Assembly (NCBI GenBank): GCA_964058805.1 | Contig: CAXKVV010002167.1 | Coordinates: 1-64,000 of the forward strand | Direction of reading: 5' to 3' | DNA length: 64,000 bases | Source of the DNA: Schoenoplectus triqueter | Taxonomy: Eukaryota > Streptophyta > Magnoliopsida > Poales > Cyperaceae | Part shown: one piece after another, positions 39,240-49,800 of the stretch | Numbering within the stretch: the stretch's first letter is position 1 | Layout of the letters: the number at the start of each line of letters is the position of its first letter | Program-made: the position numbers and the translations under genes | Notes under the pieces: generated by a model | The model's input: only the letters and a program-made list of their open reading frames with translations | Told to the model about the DNA's origin: nothing | Database searches by the model: none

Positions 39240-40500
39240 ACAAAGTCTATTATAATATCTTCCATTATCATGCATTTATTTATTATTACTATTATTATTA
39301 TTATTATATTCTTATTACTATTATTATTTTTATTATTATTATTTTTATTTCTTAAGCTCTATTTATCTATGTAGAAAATTATTTACAAGAGTAATAAAAA
39401 AGGGGTTAGCTATTTAACTAGAGTTTTATTTATATATATATATTTTTTTTTATAATAGCTAAAGTAGTAAAATTCTATTTTATTATTTCTAAACTCTATT
39501 TATTCTGTAGAAAATCACTTACAAAAATAATAGAAAATAAAATGGCTATGATTTTTTATTTGTATTTTTAAAATGTCTATAATAGCCAAAGTAATAGAAT
39601 TTTATTCTATTATATTGTAATACTATTCATTATGTAAAAATTATTTACAAAATTAAAAGGTGGTTAGCTATACTATTTTACTATTATTATTATTATTTTT
39701 TTATTTTTAATATATTTTTTTTTATCTAAAATAGCCAAAAGAAATCATTACTAATATTCTATTCTATTTATTATACTATTCATTATATCTATTTTTTTTA
39801 TTATTTCTATTTATTATCTATAGAAAAGTATAAAATTTTATTATCAGTTGAAAATAGTCATAAGAGATGAAATTCATTATGTTTTTATTACAACTATTAT
39901 TTTTATTGCATTTTATTCATCAAAAGTATTTTTATTGTATATTTATATAGAAATAACAAAAGAAATACAATTCATATTATAAAACTATATTATCATTCTT
40001 TATCATAAAAGAAAATGCATTTTACTATTTATTACCATGGTATTATATTTTTATATATTTTGTGCTATTTATTTTTATTATTCTTTTTACAGAAAATATC
40101 AATATAATATCCATTATTATATATTTTATTTATCAAAGAATATAGCTAATCTCATTATTTATTATAGTATATTACTATCATCATTATTATTTCATGGAAA
40201 ATCACTTGAAAAATTACTAGAATATATCCAGTTATTATTTATGATTTTTATTTGTATTTTTGGAATTTTTATAGTATTTAAAATGGCAAGTCAAAGCTAA
40301 GTCAAATATACCAATATATGTGATGTATTTTGCTTTTAAATTGTTTTATCATGATTATATTTTTAAAACTGGAATATTATTGTATAGAAAAATAGTATGA
40401 AAAATAAGAAAATTTTAGAAACAAATTTGAGTCAATTTGGAGTTCAGGAACATTTTCAAATCATTTATTTACTCCATATTATCACTATTCTGTTATTATT
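39240..40500. repeat. AT-rich, low-complexity LTR segment
   Basis: Very AT-rich, with TTA/TAT microsatellite (about 39280-39345), TA runs (about 39430) and long T runs. It holds the only length differences seen between the LTRs. No gene is called. Short frames here encode Ile/Tyr/Phe-only peptides. Confidence 0.8.
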
Positions 40501-40507
40501 TAATTAA

Positions 40508-40806
40508 TGGGCTTAATCTGGGCCGCCAGATCTGCTTCAAGATTGGCGCCTAGTTTATTCAAATGTTTTATTTAAACTTGGGCCGTTAGATCTAATTGAG
40601 ATACGTGTTTAGTATATATGAGGCCCAGATCTTCTTCCGTTTAAATTTTCGAACTATCGCCCAATCTCACTCATTAAAGATTCTTCAAGATTAGCGAACG
40701 CTTCAAGAATCGTGCAGAAGATCTCTCGTCTCTTCCAAGCCGTCTCCATGTCAGGATTCGCGCTGAGCGGCGCTTCCGGCGATCGGAGTACCACTTCTAC
40801 GATCAG
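40508..40806 (+). promoter_or_regulatory. Plus-strand promoter-like block and spliced leader in the LTR
   Basis: Three site II motifs (TGGGCT 40508, TGGGCC 40519 and 40579) sit 30-110 bp upstream of a TATA-like TATATAT at 40613-40619. About 130 bp further on, an ATG (40748) opens 19 codons that run into CAG|GTCAGT at 40806/40807, a strong 5' splice site. This is the usual look of a plant promoter plus first exon, antisense to gag-pol and pointing at the PMD gene. The right LTR holds the same block about 62576-62874. No transcript evidence is available. Confidence 0.45.
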
Positions 40807-40884
40807 GTCAGTACCTCTGCATCGTCTTGCCTTGTAGAATTCCTTTGCGGTTCTTGATTGAGAATCCATACGGTGAAAGATGTC

Positions 40885-41280
40885 GCACAGTGGTACCGGT
40901 CAATGTATCAATTAGAATTGGTACCGAGATGTTTCATTCACCAAATTCAACAGAATTAATCGTAGTTTTTAACAATTACAAGATCGATGAGCATCGCCTT
41001 GATATATTATCATGTTTTGAAGCAATTTGATTGACTCCTCTTGAGCTAGTAATGGTGCAGGACCACCTCATCATTTGTCAATGCACAGTACCAATTGGTA
41101 CCGAGTCGTCTTTTTGCCAAATTCGCTAAACTTAATTGGTTTCTTTCATAATTACAAGATCAATGAGTGTCGCCTGAATGTATTAAGCTGATCTTAGATG
41201 ATTATGAAGGATATCATTCATCGGCAATCGTGTTGGAGCACTTGTGATTCAAGAATGGTACCGATCGGTACCATTTTCAA
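40885..41280. repeat. TGGTACCGA repeats and a 22-bp perfect palindrome in the LTR
   Basis: Two diverged copies of a roughly 180-bp unit (TTGGTACCGA...ATTACAAGATC-ATGAG-TCGCCT; about 40910-41035 and 41090-41195) are followed by a third TGGTACCGA. The latter forms a perfect palindrome at 41254-41275 with core GGTACCGATCGGTACC. The right LTR has it at 63322-63343. Confidence 0.8.
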
Positions 41281-41334
41281 TTTCTTACCAACTTGAAGCA
41301 TTCACTAACCATAATTATTCAATTAACACCCCTC

Positions 41335-41675
41335 AGGCCTAAAGGCACACCCAGCTTCAGCTAGGGCCAGTGGCTCACTGAGATTGCAATGGTGTTAATC
41401 GATTTAGCAATATACTGTTCTATTATCAGATTAAACAATTCCAATACAAAATTGCAAAGCCTAGGTTCTTAGCTGAATGAATCATGCAATTAAAGTGATT
41501 AAGAGACAGCAAGTTCATACCTGAAGTCATTATGCGAATGGATACAAAGAAATTAATCAAGAAATGAAAAATTACCATGGAAACCATATAATCATGAATT
41601 CTTAGCATTTGTGATCAATCCAGGCCTAAAGGCTCACCAATTACTTTGTAATTGGGCCAGTGGCTCACTGGATAT
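41335..41675. repeat. Pair of AGGCCTAAAGGC...GGGCCAGTGGCTCACTG motifs
   Basis: AGGCCTAAAGGC begins at 41335 and 41622 (287 bp apart). Each is followed within about 30 bp by GGGCCAGTGGCTCACTG. Both are also present in the right LTR. The nature is unknown. They could bracket an old duplication inside the LTR. Confidence 0.7.
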
Positions 41676-42031
41676 TATGATATTATTCAACAATTAATTC
41701 TAATAACAAGAAATGGCAAAATCAGAAAAGAAATAAAGGAGATTTTAAGAAAATAGACCCCAATAGTAAAATTGATCAAGAAATTCTCATAAAATGTATC
41801 AAATAGCAAAGATTTCAGAGGAGATAACAAAAATATATGCTAATTAACTCAATTCATACGATTGATTACCTCAAGCTTTGACAGAAATTTCAATTACTCG
41901 AATTCTTCTTATTAGCTCTTAGTAAAGGCTCTCTCTTTCCTCTGTGATCACTATTGGGTGTATATAGGTGTGTGTATGCTCTTGATTGCTCTTCTAATGG
42001 CCTCCTCTTCTTTACTGTTGCTGATTTTCCA

Positions 42032-42039
42032 TTTATATA
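42032..42039 (-). promoter_or_regulatory. Candidate LTR TATA box for the retrotransposon RNA
   Basis: The minus strand reads CCTATATAAATGG, a good plant TATA box, with transcription predicted to start near 42000-42008. A weaker CCTATATACACC follows at 41961-41967. In this left LTR the promoter would fire outward into the satellite. The equivalent in the 5' LTR lies just outside the window. It implies a U3 of about 1.6 kb and an R-U5 of about 4.4 kb, an unusually long leader. Confidence 0.5.
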
Positions 42040-42775
42040 GGCTAGAACCGGCCAATTGAACCCAATTGCGATTGGTTGAGTGCCTTTCACCCGGATTGCC
42101 ACCTTGGATACATCCATACCCTTCAATCTCCTTCAATCAATGGCTGAGATTGATTTGTGTTTGTTGTGAAAACCGCCCAACTGCTTTCTGTTATGGTTTG
42201 ACTGTGCCGCAACTCGTTTGACTCCAATTCAACAGCTACTTTGATTGATAAGCAAGCCCTCTTATCAATAATCCATATTTAAATGCCTCTGCACCATGGT
42301 TAGCATTTTCTCTCTCTCAATTTCACTAAATTTCGTTTATTTCAAAAGCCGGTTTCTGCCTCATTTCTTCTCTTGGCGCAATTCACTTCTTCCACTCAAT
42401 CACTCACTCTTTCCATGCTAATTGGCGTCGCCTTGATCTGAATAAGCTCTCTGATCATTCAATTTGGCCTTTGAAGCGCCTATCAAGCCTGCCTCTTTAT
42501 TACTATCTCCGGCGACTCTTCACATTTGCACCTTCCTCTAACTCAATTGCTTCACAATCACCTCTCAATCGGCGTCGCCTTAGCTCAAGGAAGTTGTCTC
42601 TGTGTTCAATTTGGTGCTTGAAGCCTTCAATTACATCTCTTTAGAATCGCTCCATTACTGTCTCAACTCGAACTGTGGTAATCTCACTATTCAACCCTTC
42701 CTTCACTGTCATCCCTTTGTTCTTACCCTTCTGACTGATGCATTGATGTTTATTGAATGCTTTTAAGTCTCTAAA

Positions 42776-42935
42776 ATGGTGAGGCGCCATGGGAAGAAGA
42801 TGATGATCGCGCGCGAGGAGAAGAAGAAGAAAGAGGGAGAGCGGGGAGAGTGTTCGGCTGGGATGGATGGCTCAGGCGCACGCGCACCAAAGCGCCAGAG
42901 GGGAGTAGATCAGCGACTGGGGGAGCATGCACCAG
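42776..42935 (+). CDS. Candidate upstream coding exon of the PMD gene
   Basis: ATG at 42776 begins MVRRHGKKMM, followed by a very basic and Lys/Glu-rich stretch (about 53 residues) that could act as a nuclear localisation signal. The frame reaches a 5' splice site, CACCAG|GTTCAC, at 42935/42936 after 160 nt, i.e. in phase 1. This is the same phase as all five introns of the downstream PMD gene. Joined to a phase-1 acceptor at 45190 (GTATTGTAG) it would give a protein of 1118 residues. The unspliced frame ends at 42964. The exon lies inside the proposed LTR, so it would be duplicated in the right LTR (outside the window). The long first intron (about 2.25 kb) is an inference. Confidence 0.35.
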
Positions 42936-43621
42936 GTTCACCTTCCTTTTATCTCTTGTTTTAAATTGAATTGCGCTGTATTGGATAAACAGGATGAATG
43001 GACTTGGTTTACATCTTTAGCTTATGATCCTAGCCTTATCCATCTGACTACTGGGTCCCACCTGTAAGGTTTAAGCGTTTAAGCCTGTGAGGTTAGCAAC
43101 TGATTAATGCTAATATGCTGAGGTGGCTCTTCCTGATTGGTTGATTGCTTGTTAAACAAATCCTTAACACTAATGATCTGTAAATGGTGGGTGATGTGGC
43201 TCTGCCTAGTAATGCCATGTGTGTTGTCATCTGCTGACTTGTACCAATCATAGGAAGCCATTTGTCATTCTTTGTATACACTATATGATGACATGGCACC
43301 AGTGAGTGCATGCCATGTGGCACTCAGTGGGGCCCACTTGTCAGTCGCCTTATAGCATAGTGGGATTCACAGTGGTGAGGTGGACCAATAAGGGAAGGCC
43401 ACATGGCAATGGGCTGTTGAGGTGGCCTTATAGCATGCTGCCATTTGTCTAGCAGCTGAATGAGGTGGCTGCTGATGTGGACCAATGGCTGACTGCCATG
43501 TGGCATAGGTGGGGCCCACTTGTCAGGTCTGTAGGGTGTGGGACCCACATGGCTGAGGTGGACCAATGGGGTGCTGACACGTGGCATGAGGTGGCCCAAT
43601 GAGGTGCTGACACGTGTCACA

Positions 43622-43636
43622 CCCTCTCTCTTCTCT
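43622..43636 (-). other. Polypurine tract (candidate)
   Basis: On the minus strand this is AGAGAAGAGAGAGGG, directly followed by TGTGACACG, the proposed start of the 3' LTR. Perfect purine content, adjacency to TG and symmetry with the CACA at the other LTR end support it. A competing purine-rich stretch lies at 44979-45011 (minus strand AAAGGGGGAGAAGAAAGAGAG, written in part), but it is followed by CAGTGG and is less clean. Confidence 0.6.
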
Positions 43637-45072
43637 GATTCGGTATAGGTGTGCTTAGGATCCCCAGTTCACACCCAGATGTGTCTCTGTCCCCAGATTG
43701 CACCCAGATAGACCCTTGATTGAATCTCAGCCTTTGATCAGTCCATTTATTCTGCCTTTATTTTCCCTGAATTTATTCTGATAGCTCTACTTATCCAAAA
43801 ATCATGAAATTTTCACCAAAAATCCCTAAATTCATGATGATCATCCCTGTAATTTTTAATTCCATTTTTGCCCTTGCCTCTCTAAATTAAAATTCTTTTA
43901 TTCATAAAACCCTATTATTCCTTATGAATTAATCCCTGATCTCAACTGTAGCTCAATGTCTCTGCCAATTATCTCCCTCTTGCAGAAACCACCCTAACTA
44001 AATATCAATTAGACTTATATTGACATTTATTAGGGCTTGATTTGATCAAATGCTGACTACTTATCAGCAATTAATACAAATCTAGACTTGATCAGATGGT
44101 TGCTCCCAGCTTTGGCACCTGATCAGTCTTGTGAAATTGACTTTCAATCCCTTAACATGAGGGTGACTTGGTCAAAGAACTGACTACTTATCAGTAATTG
44201 ACACAAATCAAAGCATGGTTAGGTGGTTGCTCGCAGCTTTGGCACCAGGTCAGCCTTGAAAGCAAAATCACATTTGGAACTTCTCATGATTAGTTGCATC
44301 AAAAATGCTAGCTTGGCATTGACATCATTTCATGTAGTATAGGGATTATACTGCTTCAGCTCCTTTCTAGGGTTAGCTTCAAAGGCAGATTTCTAGGGTT
44401 CAATTCTGACCCTCTTCAATAGGTCACTGAGGTGTGGGGTCCACCTGTCAGTGAAAATGGTCATATGGATGACTCATCAGATAGGCTATGTTGTTAGATT
44501 CATCTACAAGGGACTGCCAGGTGGGTCCCACTTGTCAGATAAAATGTAATCAAATGGCTGACCCATCAAGAGATTTTCTCTCTCCTAAATCTCCCGAGGG
44601 TCAGCCACCTCGAATGAGTAGGAGGTGGTGGGGTATTTATATCCTCGTCTTTCACCATATTATTTCATCGTGGGATTAATACTTAACCTCTGTTCCGGGT
44701 TGGTTAGCTTTCTTAACAAAAATAGGCTAGGTCCATGTCATTGGAGCTGCTCATAAGGGACTGCCATGTGGGTCCCACTTGTCAGAAAAGATAAAATCAC
44801 ATGGTGACACCCAAGAGGTCTCCTCTCTCCCTCGATCTTCTTGGGTGTCACACATGCTGAGTGGATAGAGAATAGCGGGGTATTTATACTCTTCACTTTG
44901 CGCTCAGCATTCCATTGTGGGACTAATGGATTTGTTCCGGGGTTATGCAGCGACCTTTCCTGATCAGTGGGCCACCTTTCCACTGCTCTCTTTCTTCTCC
45001 CCCTTTCTTATGATTTATCATCAATTTATTTCATTTATTCATCTACTTATCCTTGAAATTTTTCAAGGGTAA
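43637..45072. other. Non-coding 3' region between LTR and PMD gene
   Basis: I see no credible gene on either strand. Besides the 247-bp tandem repeat, it holds a second pair of related stretches (near 44040-44120 and 44160-44250, both with GCTGACTAC/CTGACTACTTATCAG, a GTTGCTC-CAGCTTTGGCACC motif and CAG-CTTG). The GTGGGTCCCACTTGTCAG-like motif also occurs inside the LTR near 43330 and 43510, which is one reason the LTR edge is not certain. Confidence 0.6.
44511..45003 (+). promoter_or_regulatory. Tandem 247-bp repeat with two TATA-like boxes upstream of the PMD gene
   Basis: Two diverged direct copies begin at 44511 and 44758 (GGACTGCCAGGTGGGTCCC against GGACTGCCATGTGGGTCCC). Each ends in a GGGGTATTTATA box, near 44632 and 44879, followed by a TTCA-C and a GTGGGA-TAAT stretch. 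The second TATA box lies about 470 bp before the first in-frame ATG of the PMD exon. This may be a second, gene-proximal promoter or relics of repeat amplification. A partial third copy of the motif lies near 44431. Confidence 0.4.
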
Positions 45073-48000
45073 ACAAAGAGCCACCCACCAAGACGAGCCT
45101 TGAACGCTCGAAAGGCTTGTCTTGGTGCATTATTCCTTATTATTCATCACTTCATTTCTCATGACGTCTTCTCTTCTTCGGGTATTGTAGTTTTATCTCA
45201 TGACGCCATTCCGCGCCGCCCCTTGAGTCATTATCATTCTTTTTACGAGGATCCTAGCGATTGGACTCCTCTCGTCTCAGCCATCCGAGCGACTCCTGTC
45301 TACCCGCGAGGCGGCGGTTTATTCTTCAGGGATGATCAGCCTCATGACATCATGCCCCTTCAGCCCTTAGGTGTTGCTTCTACAGCTCCTTTGACACATC
45401 TCCTGGGCAAGGAGATTATCGACGGGGAGGCTCACAGGTGGACTACTGCTCCCTTCATCACTCCCTTGGAGTGCCATGGATATCAGCTAGAGTGGACCCG
45501 GTATGTGCTCATGCGGGAGGGGACTCTGCTCAGGCGAGCCGGGATATATGACTCGGTTTTCTTGTCGATGTTTCATTATCATATCGACACACCCTGGCTA
45601 CGGGCCTTTTGTGAGAGGTGGAACTATTCCACCAACACTCTGTTTATTGACGATCGGGAGCTGACTCCGACCCTCCTAGAGATACAGCAGTTGACCGGGC
45701 TGCCGATCTTCGGTCATTTCTATGACGAGTTCATGGTCTCGCCCGCTGACTCGGGGGACTTCACTCGATTCCCGCCTTCTTTGCATAGGATTTATGAGAT
45801 TTACCATCATCTACGGAGGGGGCATCCCGGAGTTCCGTTCAGACATTGGATCGCCTATTTCACCGATCGTGTCCATACTCGCCCTACGGGCTTGGCTTCC
45901 ACTAGAGATCCATTTGGTACAGGTCGGCTCGAGATTCATCATGATGGCCCTATCCCTTCTCAGGATACCTTGTGTTCACATGACGTGGACCGGGAGACTT
46001 ATTTGACAGCTTTCATCTCTTGGTGGATTTGCTATTTCTTATTGCCTAGCTCCCCCGCATACACCATTCGGCCTTCGGTATTCATTATGGCGAGCCTGAT
46101 CGCGCGTGGCGACAGGATTTCTTTGGCCGTGCCTGTACTGGCCAACATTTATAGGTGCCTCCGCGGTCTGACTTCATCTCGTAGTTCTTCACAGTGCCAG
46201 GAGCTGATCCCGTGGCATCTGATTAGCGGATGGCTCCATTTGCATTGGTCTGGCTCATATGATCCCGGCATGGCGGTCACGCTACGAGATCGTCTACCTT
46301 CATTGAGTGACTTAGCTGGGGTGCAGCCAGCTTCATTGACTCCGGAGGCTGCCCGGTATAGATTCTTCAGGAGTCGAGACCATCTACGCTTCTCCCGAGA
46401 CAGATCAGTGGCCCGTGGGACATCTAGGGTTGCTGACAGGATGGTGATTGACAGCAGGGTTCCCTCTTCTGACTCTTCTAGCATTCGAGCCAGGCCTATT
46501 GATTTGGAGTACCTGATCAGTATTCGTCAGGGCTTTCTTCCTCTCAGATTGGGCGATTATATGTTCATCGAGCCCTATTCGCCACATCGATGCGCACATC
46601 AGTTTGGCTTGGATCAGGATATTCCAGCGCCTCTTCTCCGCCCTATATCACTGGCGGCTGATTTGGAGGGTATCGGATGGTGCTACACTCACCTCTTCCG
46701 ACTAGGCACGGGCACTCGTTATCAGATGGTATCCACCTCTAGGACTTCCACCTTCACAAGGCGTTATCAGCAGTGGTATTATGAGACCATTCGCTCTTAT
46801 CAGTCATATACCCCTCCGGTGGTCGTCCGGAGTACATGTCCGCGAGATGGCCAGCCTCTATTAGATGGCACCGTTTCGCGTGATCGCAGCCCTTTCCCGG
46901 CCATTGCTGCAGAGCCTGTCGACTTTCAGGGTTTAGACAGCCGGTTTTCTCACGCTCCTGTTAGGACCGTTCTCACAGGTATGCTTCATCACCCTTTAGG
47001 TTATTTCTTTTCGATAAGCCTCATCTCATTTCGACCAATTCTTCTTTGATTCAGAGCTGGCTTATGAGTATGATCACGCGGAGCCTGGGTTCTCAGTCCC
47101 TCGTCCACGGGTGGTTGGTGTTCATTCTCAGCCCCATGTCGAGCCACCGGCTCCAGCTACTATGGGGAGGGATCGAGACGGTGCCTCTCAGCCGTCTTCT
47201 CCATCTCCTTTTTCTTCTCCCACTCCGGGTGATTTTCTTTACTGACTCGCCTATCCTTATTCGGGCGCACTTCATTTACACCTCTGATTAGGGTTTATTT
47301 TTCAGCTCATGGGACATCTCCTGTGGAGGCTACCCGAGACGACATCATAGCAGATCTATCGGCGCCTGCGAACACTGCTATTCCAGGGTTTTGCACCGAC
47401 CTTGCCGTTGCAGGTTCGTGTGCTTCATTTAATACCTAGTTGCCAGCATGCACTAGTATTTTCATTCTTATATGTAGATTTTACAGACCCTGAGGCCGAT
47501 GACATGGAGTCTCCTCATCGCTCGGAGTCTTTCTTTTATGACGGTCCTGCTTCACCGTCGATTTTGCTGGTACCCACTGGAGACGGTGACTCATTTGATG
47601 TGGTTCTGGGGCCAGTGCTCACTCTTGCACGACCAGAGGAGGCTTCTTTAGAGCAGGGGAGTCCATTGGCTGTCGAGCCCGCAAGCGACGAGCCATTATT
47701 GATCGAGGGAGGGCCATCTCATGCTTCTTCATCTCCCGACGGGCAGCCTCTCATGGCCACAGATAGCAGAGTCTCGACTGAGCGGGTTGCAGTCGATTAT
47801 GACTCGGAGTTGGATGAGAGTTGGCTGGTGGAGCAGCTATTCCACAGCCCAGAGACGGGGGTTCCGGCTAGCGAGGGTCTCACCGAGCCTCATGCTTCTT
47901 CCGGTATCTTATATTTCCTTTATCATTTGCCCGTATTTCACTTTTCCATGTATTCATACTTTTATTTTATTTTGTAGCCGGGTCTAGTGCACCTGCAGGT

Positions 48001-48750
48001 CCTCCTGAGGCGACTGATATCCCTGTCCCCGATTCAGTCTCGCCGGTCTCAGGCGACGAGGCGATAGGTTAGATCTTCTTTTCCTTCTATTTCTTCTTTG
48101 GTTATAACAATTTGTCTAACCCATTTATTTTACTTGCAGATGTTTCATCGAGGGATGTGCAGCTCGCCTTGGCCGCGCTGGCGGATGCACTCCGGGATAC
48201 CTTCTTCGGAGGCTATCCGCTAGATTTCGAGATCTTGGACTCTCTGCCCAGTGGTTTCTCTTTTGACTGGTATGGGCTGATGCGGGATACCATCGCGCCA
48301 GCTCTACTCATTGCACCTCGTCTCGAGAGCACTTTCATTTCCAGGAGGTGTGAGGAGCTGCTCAGGGCTTACCAGGATGCGAGCTCTCTCGTATATCAGC
48401 ACGAGTTAGAGATTCATGAGCTACGCAGGCATTTGGAGGCTGCTCGACTCCATTATCTTCAACGGCTCTCTTCTTGTGCCACTCTCCGCTCTATGGGAGT
48501 TAGTGGTGGGCCCGCTCGACTGCTCGTGCAGGAGCTAGAGGACCACAGATTATCGGTGGAGGGCTTCTCCCGACATCTAGCGGGACGTCTCCCAGAGCTG
48601 CAGATTCACACGAGTGCTCGGGATAGTGCCTTCGCTCAGTTTCTGGACTTCGAGGCAGCTTCGGAGGAGGATAGGCACTCCCTCCATACTTATTTAGAGA
48701 CTATTAGCACTGTGTTATTGGAGTTGGAGTCCCGCTTTTTGGGCCCATAG
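45073..48750 (+). CDS. Plant mobile domain (PMD) protein gene, six exons, antisense to gag-pol
   Basis: Exons as read: up to 46978, 47055-47228, 47306-47413, 47478-47903, 47978-48067, 48140-48750 (stop TAG). Introns are 64-77 bp, start GTATGC, GTGATT, GTTCGT, GTATCT, GTTAGA, and end TTCAG, TTCAG, GTAG, GTAG, GCAG. Every intron is phase 1 and every join keeps the frame open. The first exon holds the PMD-like (aminotransferase-like) domain, with LTGLPIFGHF near 45.69 kb and a WWICYFLLP / SLIARGDRIS / LANIYRCLRG stretch near 46.02-46.17 kb. Middle exons are Pro/Ser/Asp-rich. The last has a probable coiled coil (48.33-48.48 kb). The frame opens after a TAA at 45070. The first in-frame ATG is 45352 (1011 residues), so an upstream exon is likely. 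PMD proteins occur in plant transposons and as host silencing factors. The function here is unknown. Confidence 0.85.
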
Positions 48751-49111
48751 ACTGTACTTTTCATTTCTTCTTTTTCCTTTTTCTTTTACCATACTTGATA
48801 TAGGATGCCTTGACATTTATCATTTTGATCTCTTGTTGTGGATGATGCCTGCCTTTATTATTATCCCTTCAGCACTTCCTCTGCAGCGCGAGGAAATATT
48901 TCATTGACTTCATGTTGTGCACCTCCAATCTTATTTGCAAAAGCGCCCTATTACAACTGCTTCATCCTTTCGCAGCGTCTAAACATAAAAGGAAAATCTT
49001 ATAACATCCTATTACATTCATTCTATGTATGTTCATGCAATACAAACTCAAGTAACCGTGGTATTTTACGGATACCGAACCTGTCTGTATTGACCTCTAG
49101 GCCGGGTACAG

Positions 49112-49117
49112 AATAAA
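49112..49117 (+). terminator. Candidate polyadenylation signal of the PMD gene
   Basis: AATAAA on the plus strand, 362 bp after the PMD stop codon. The 3' untranslated stretch before it is T-rich. This is a weak, single-motif call. Confidence 0.3.
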
Positions 49118-49329
49118 CCCGTTTATCCCTTTATTACTGATGGATAAACTTACCAGTACCAATTGGATTATGGATGCAATTGATAACACCATTTTGTGGA
49201 TGCTCCTTATATATTTAATTGACTTTTATTTGTGGAAGCTCACCCATTCTCCCCTCATTTGTGCACCGTTGCGTGCTAAAGTGGAAACTCACATTCACTC
49301 ATCTCCACTCAATTTGTCTTGTGGGGGTA

Positions 49330-49800
49330 CTACCCTCAAACATCCATCACGCATCCCTGCGAGACAGGCTTTCATCGGGTAGGTCCGCTCTCCATGACCT
49401 GAGTCACTTCTTTAAGCGAATTACTTTATTTGACACTGAATGTCGGGCAAAAACATAAACCCTTAGTCTGACCCCTCCATGATCTATTTCAGGATTAGAA
49501 ACAGACCACCTCCTTGGGCGTATGGTATTTTTGCGGATGAATGTACCCAACCTGGTTTTTTATATTTTAGCTACCCTCAAACATCCATCACGCATCCCTG
49601 CGAGACAGGCTTTCATCGGGTAGGTCCGCTCTCCATGACCTGAGTCACTTCTTTAAGCGAGCCGCTTTGTTTAACATGAAATGTCGGGTACAAGCGTAAA
49701 CCCTTAGTCTGACCCCTCCATGATATGTCGTGGGATTATGACACACCATTTCTTCGGGCGTGTGGTGCTTTTACGGATGAATGCACCCAACCTGGCTTTG
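49330..49800. repeat. 241-bp tandem duplication
   Basis: CTACCCTCAAACATCCATCA begins at 49330 and again at 49571. The copies stay alike through GACAGGCTTTCATCGGGTAG, CCTTAGTCTGACCCCTCCAT and ACCCAACCTGG, with scattered substitutions. It lies between the convergent ends of the PMD gene and gag-pol. No coding function is seen. Confidence 0.9.

Larger units (their letters stand above)
37633..43621 (-). repeat. 3' LTR (left copy), about 6 kb
   Basis: Sequence from 37633 (TGTGCGACCC) repeats from 59697 at an offset of 22064, rising to 22068 after simple-repeat changes, up to the window end. The left edge is fixed by the satellite junction and the matching edge next to the PBS. The right edge is inferred: GTGTCACA at 43614-43621 is followed at once by a pyrimidine tract (a polypurine tract on the minus strand), giving TGTG...CACA ends. 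An edge near 44993, also next to a pyrimidine-rich stretch, cannot be excluded. Contents from left: GC-rich end with hairpin, short-motif arrays, a very AT-rich segment, plus-strand promoter-like sequence, and the minus-strand TATA box. Small ORFs inside show no family features. Confidence 0.8.

Noticed and set aside
40654..40869. 71-codon minus-strand ORF in the LTR
   Set aside because: It lies opposite the promoter/leader-like block and has no recognisable family. At most it is an upstream ORF in the long leader of the element RNA.
45100..47049. PMD gene as a single unspliced 649-codon ORF starting at 45100
   Set aside because: Codon 45100 is TTG, not ATG, and the frame past 46978 enters an intron (GTATGC). 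The spliced model explains the downstream open exons far better.
47046..47291. Separate small gene after the PMD exon
   Set aside because: It is in a different frame from the spliced exon 47055-47228 and encodes no sensible protein. It is a shadow of that exon and the next intron.
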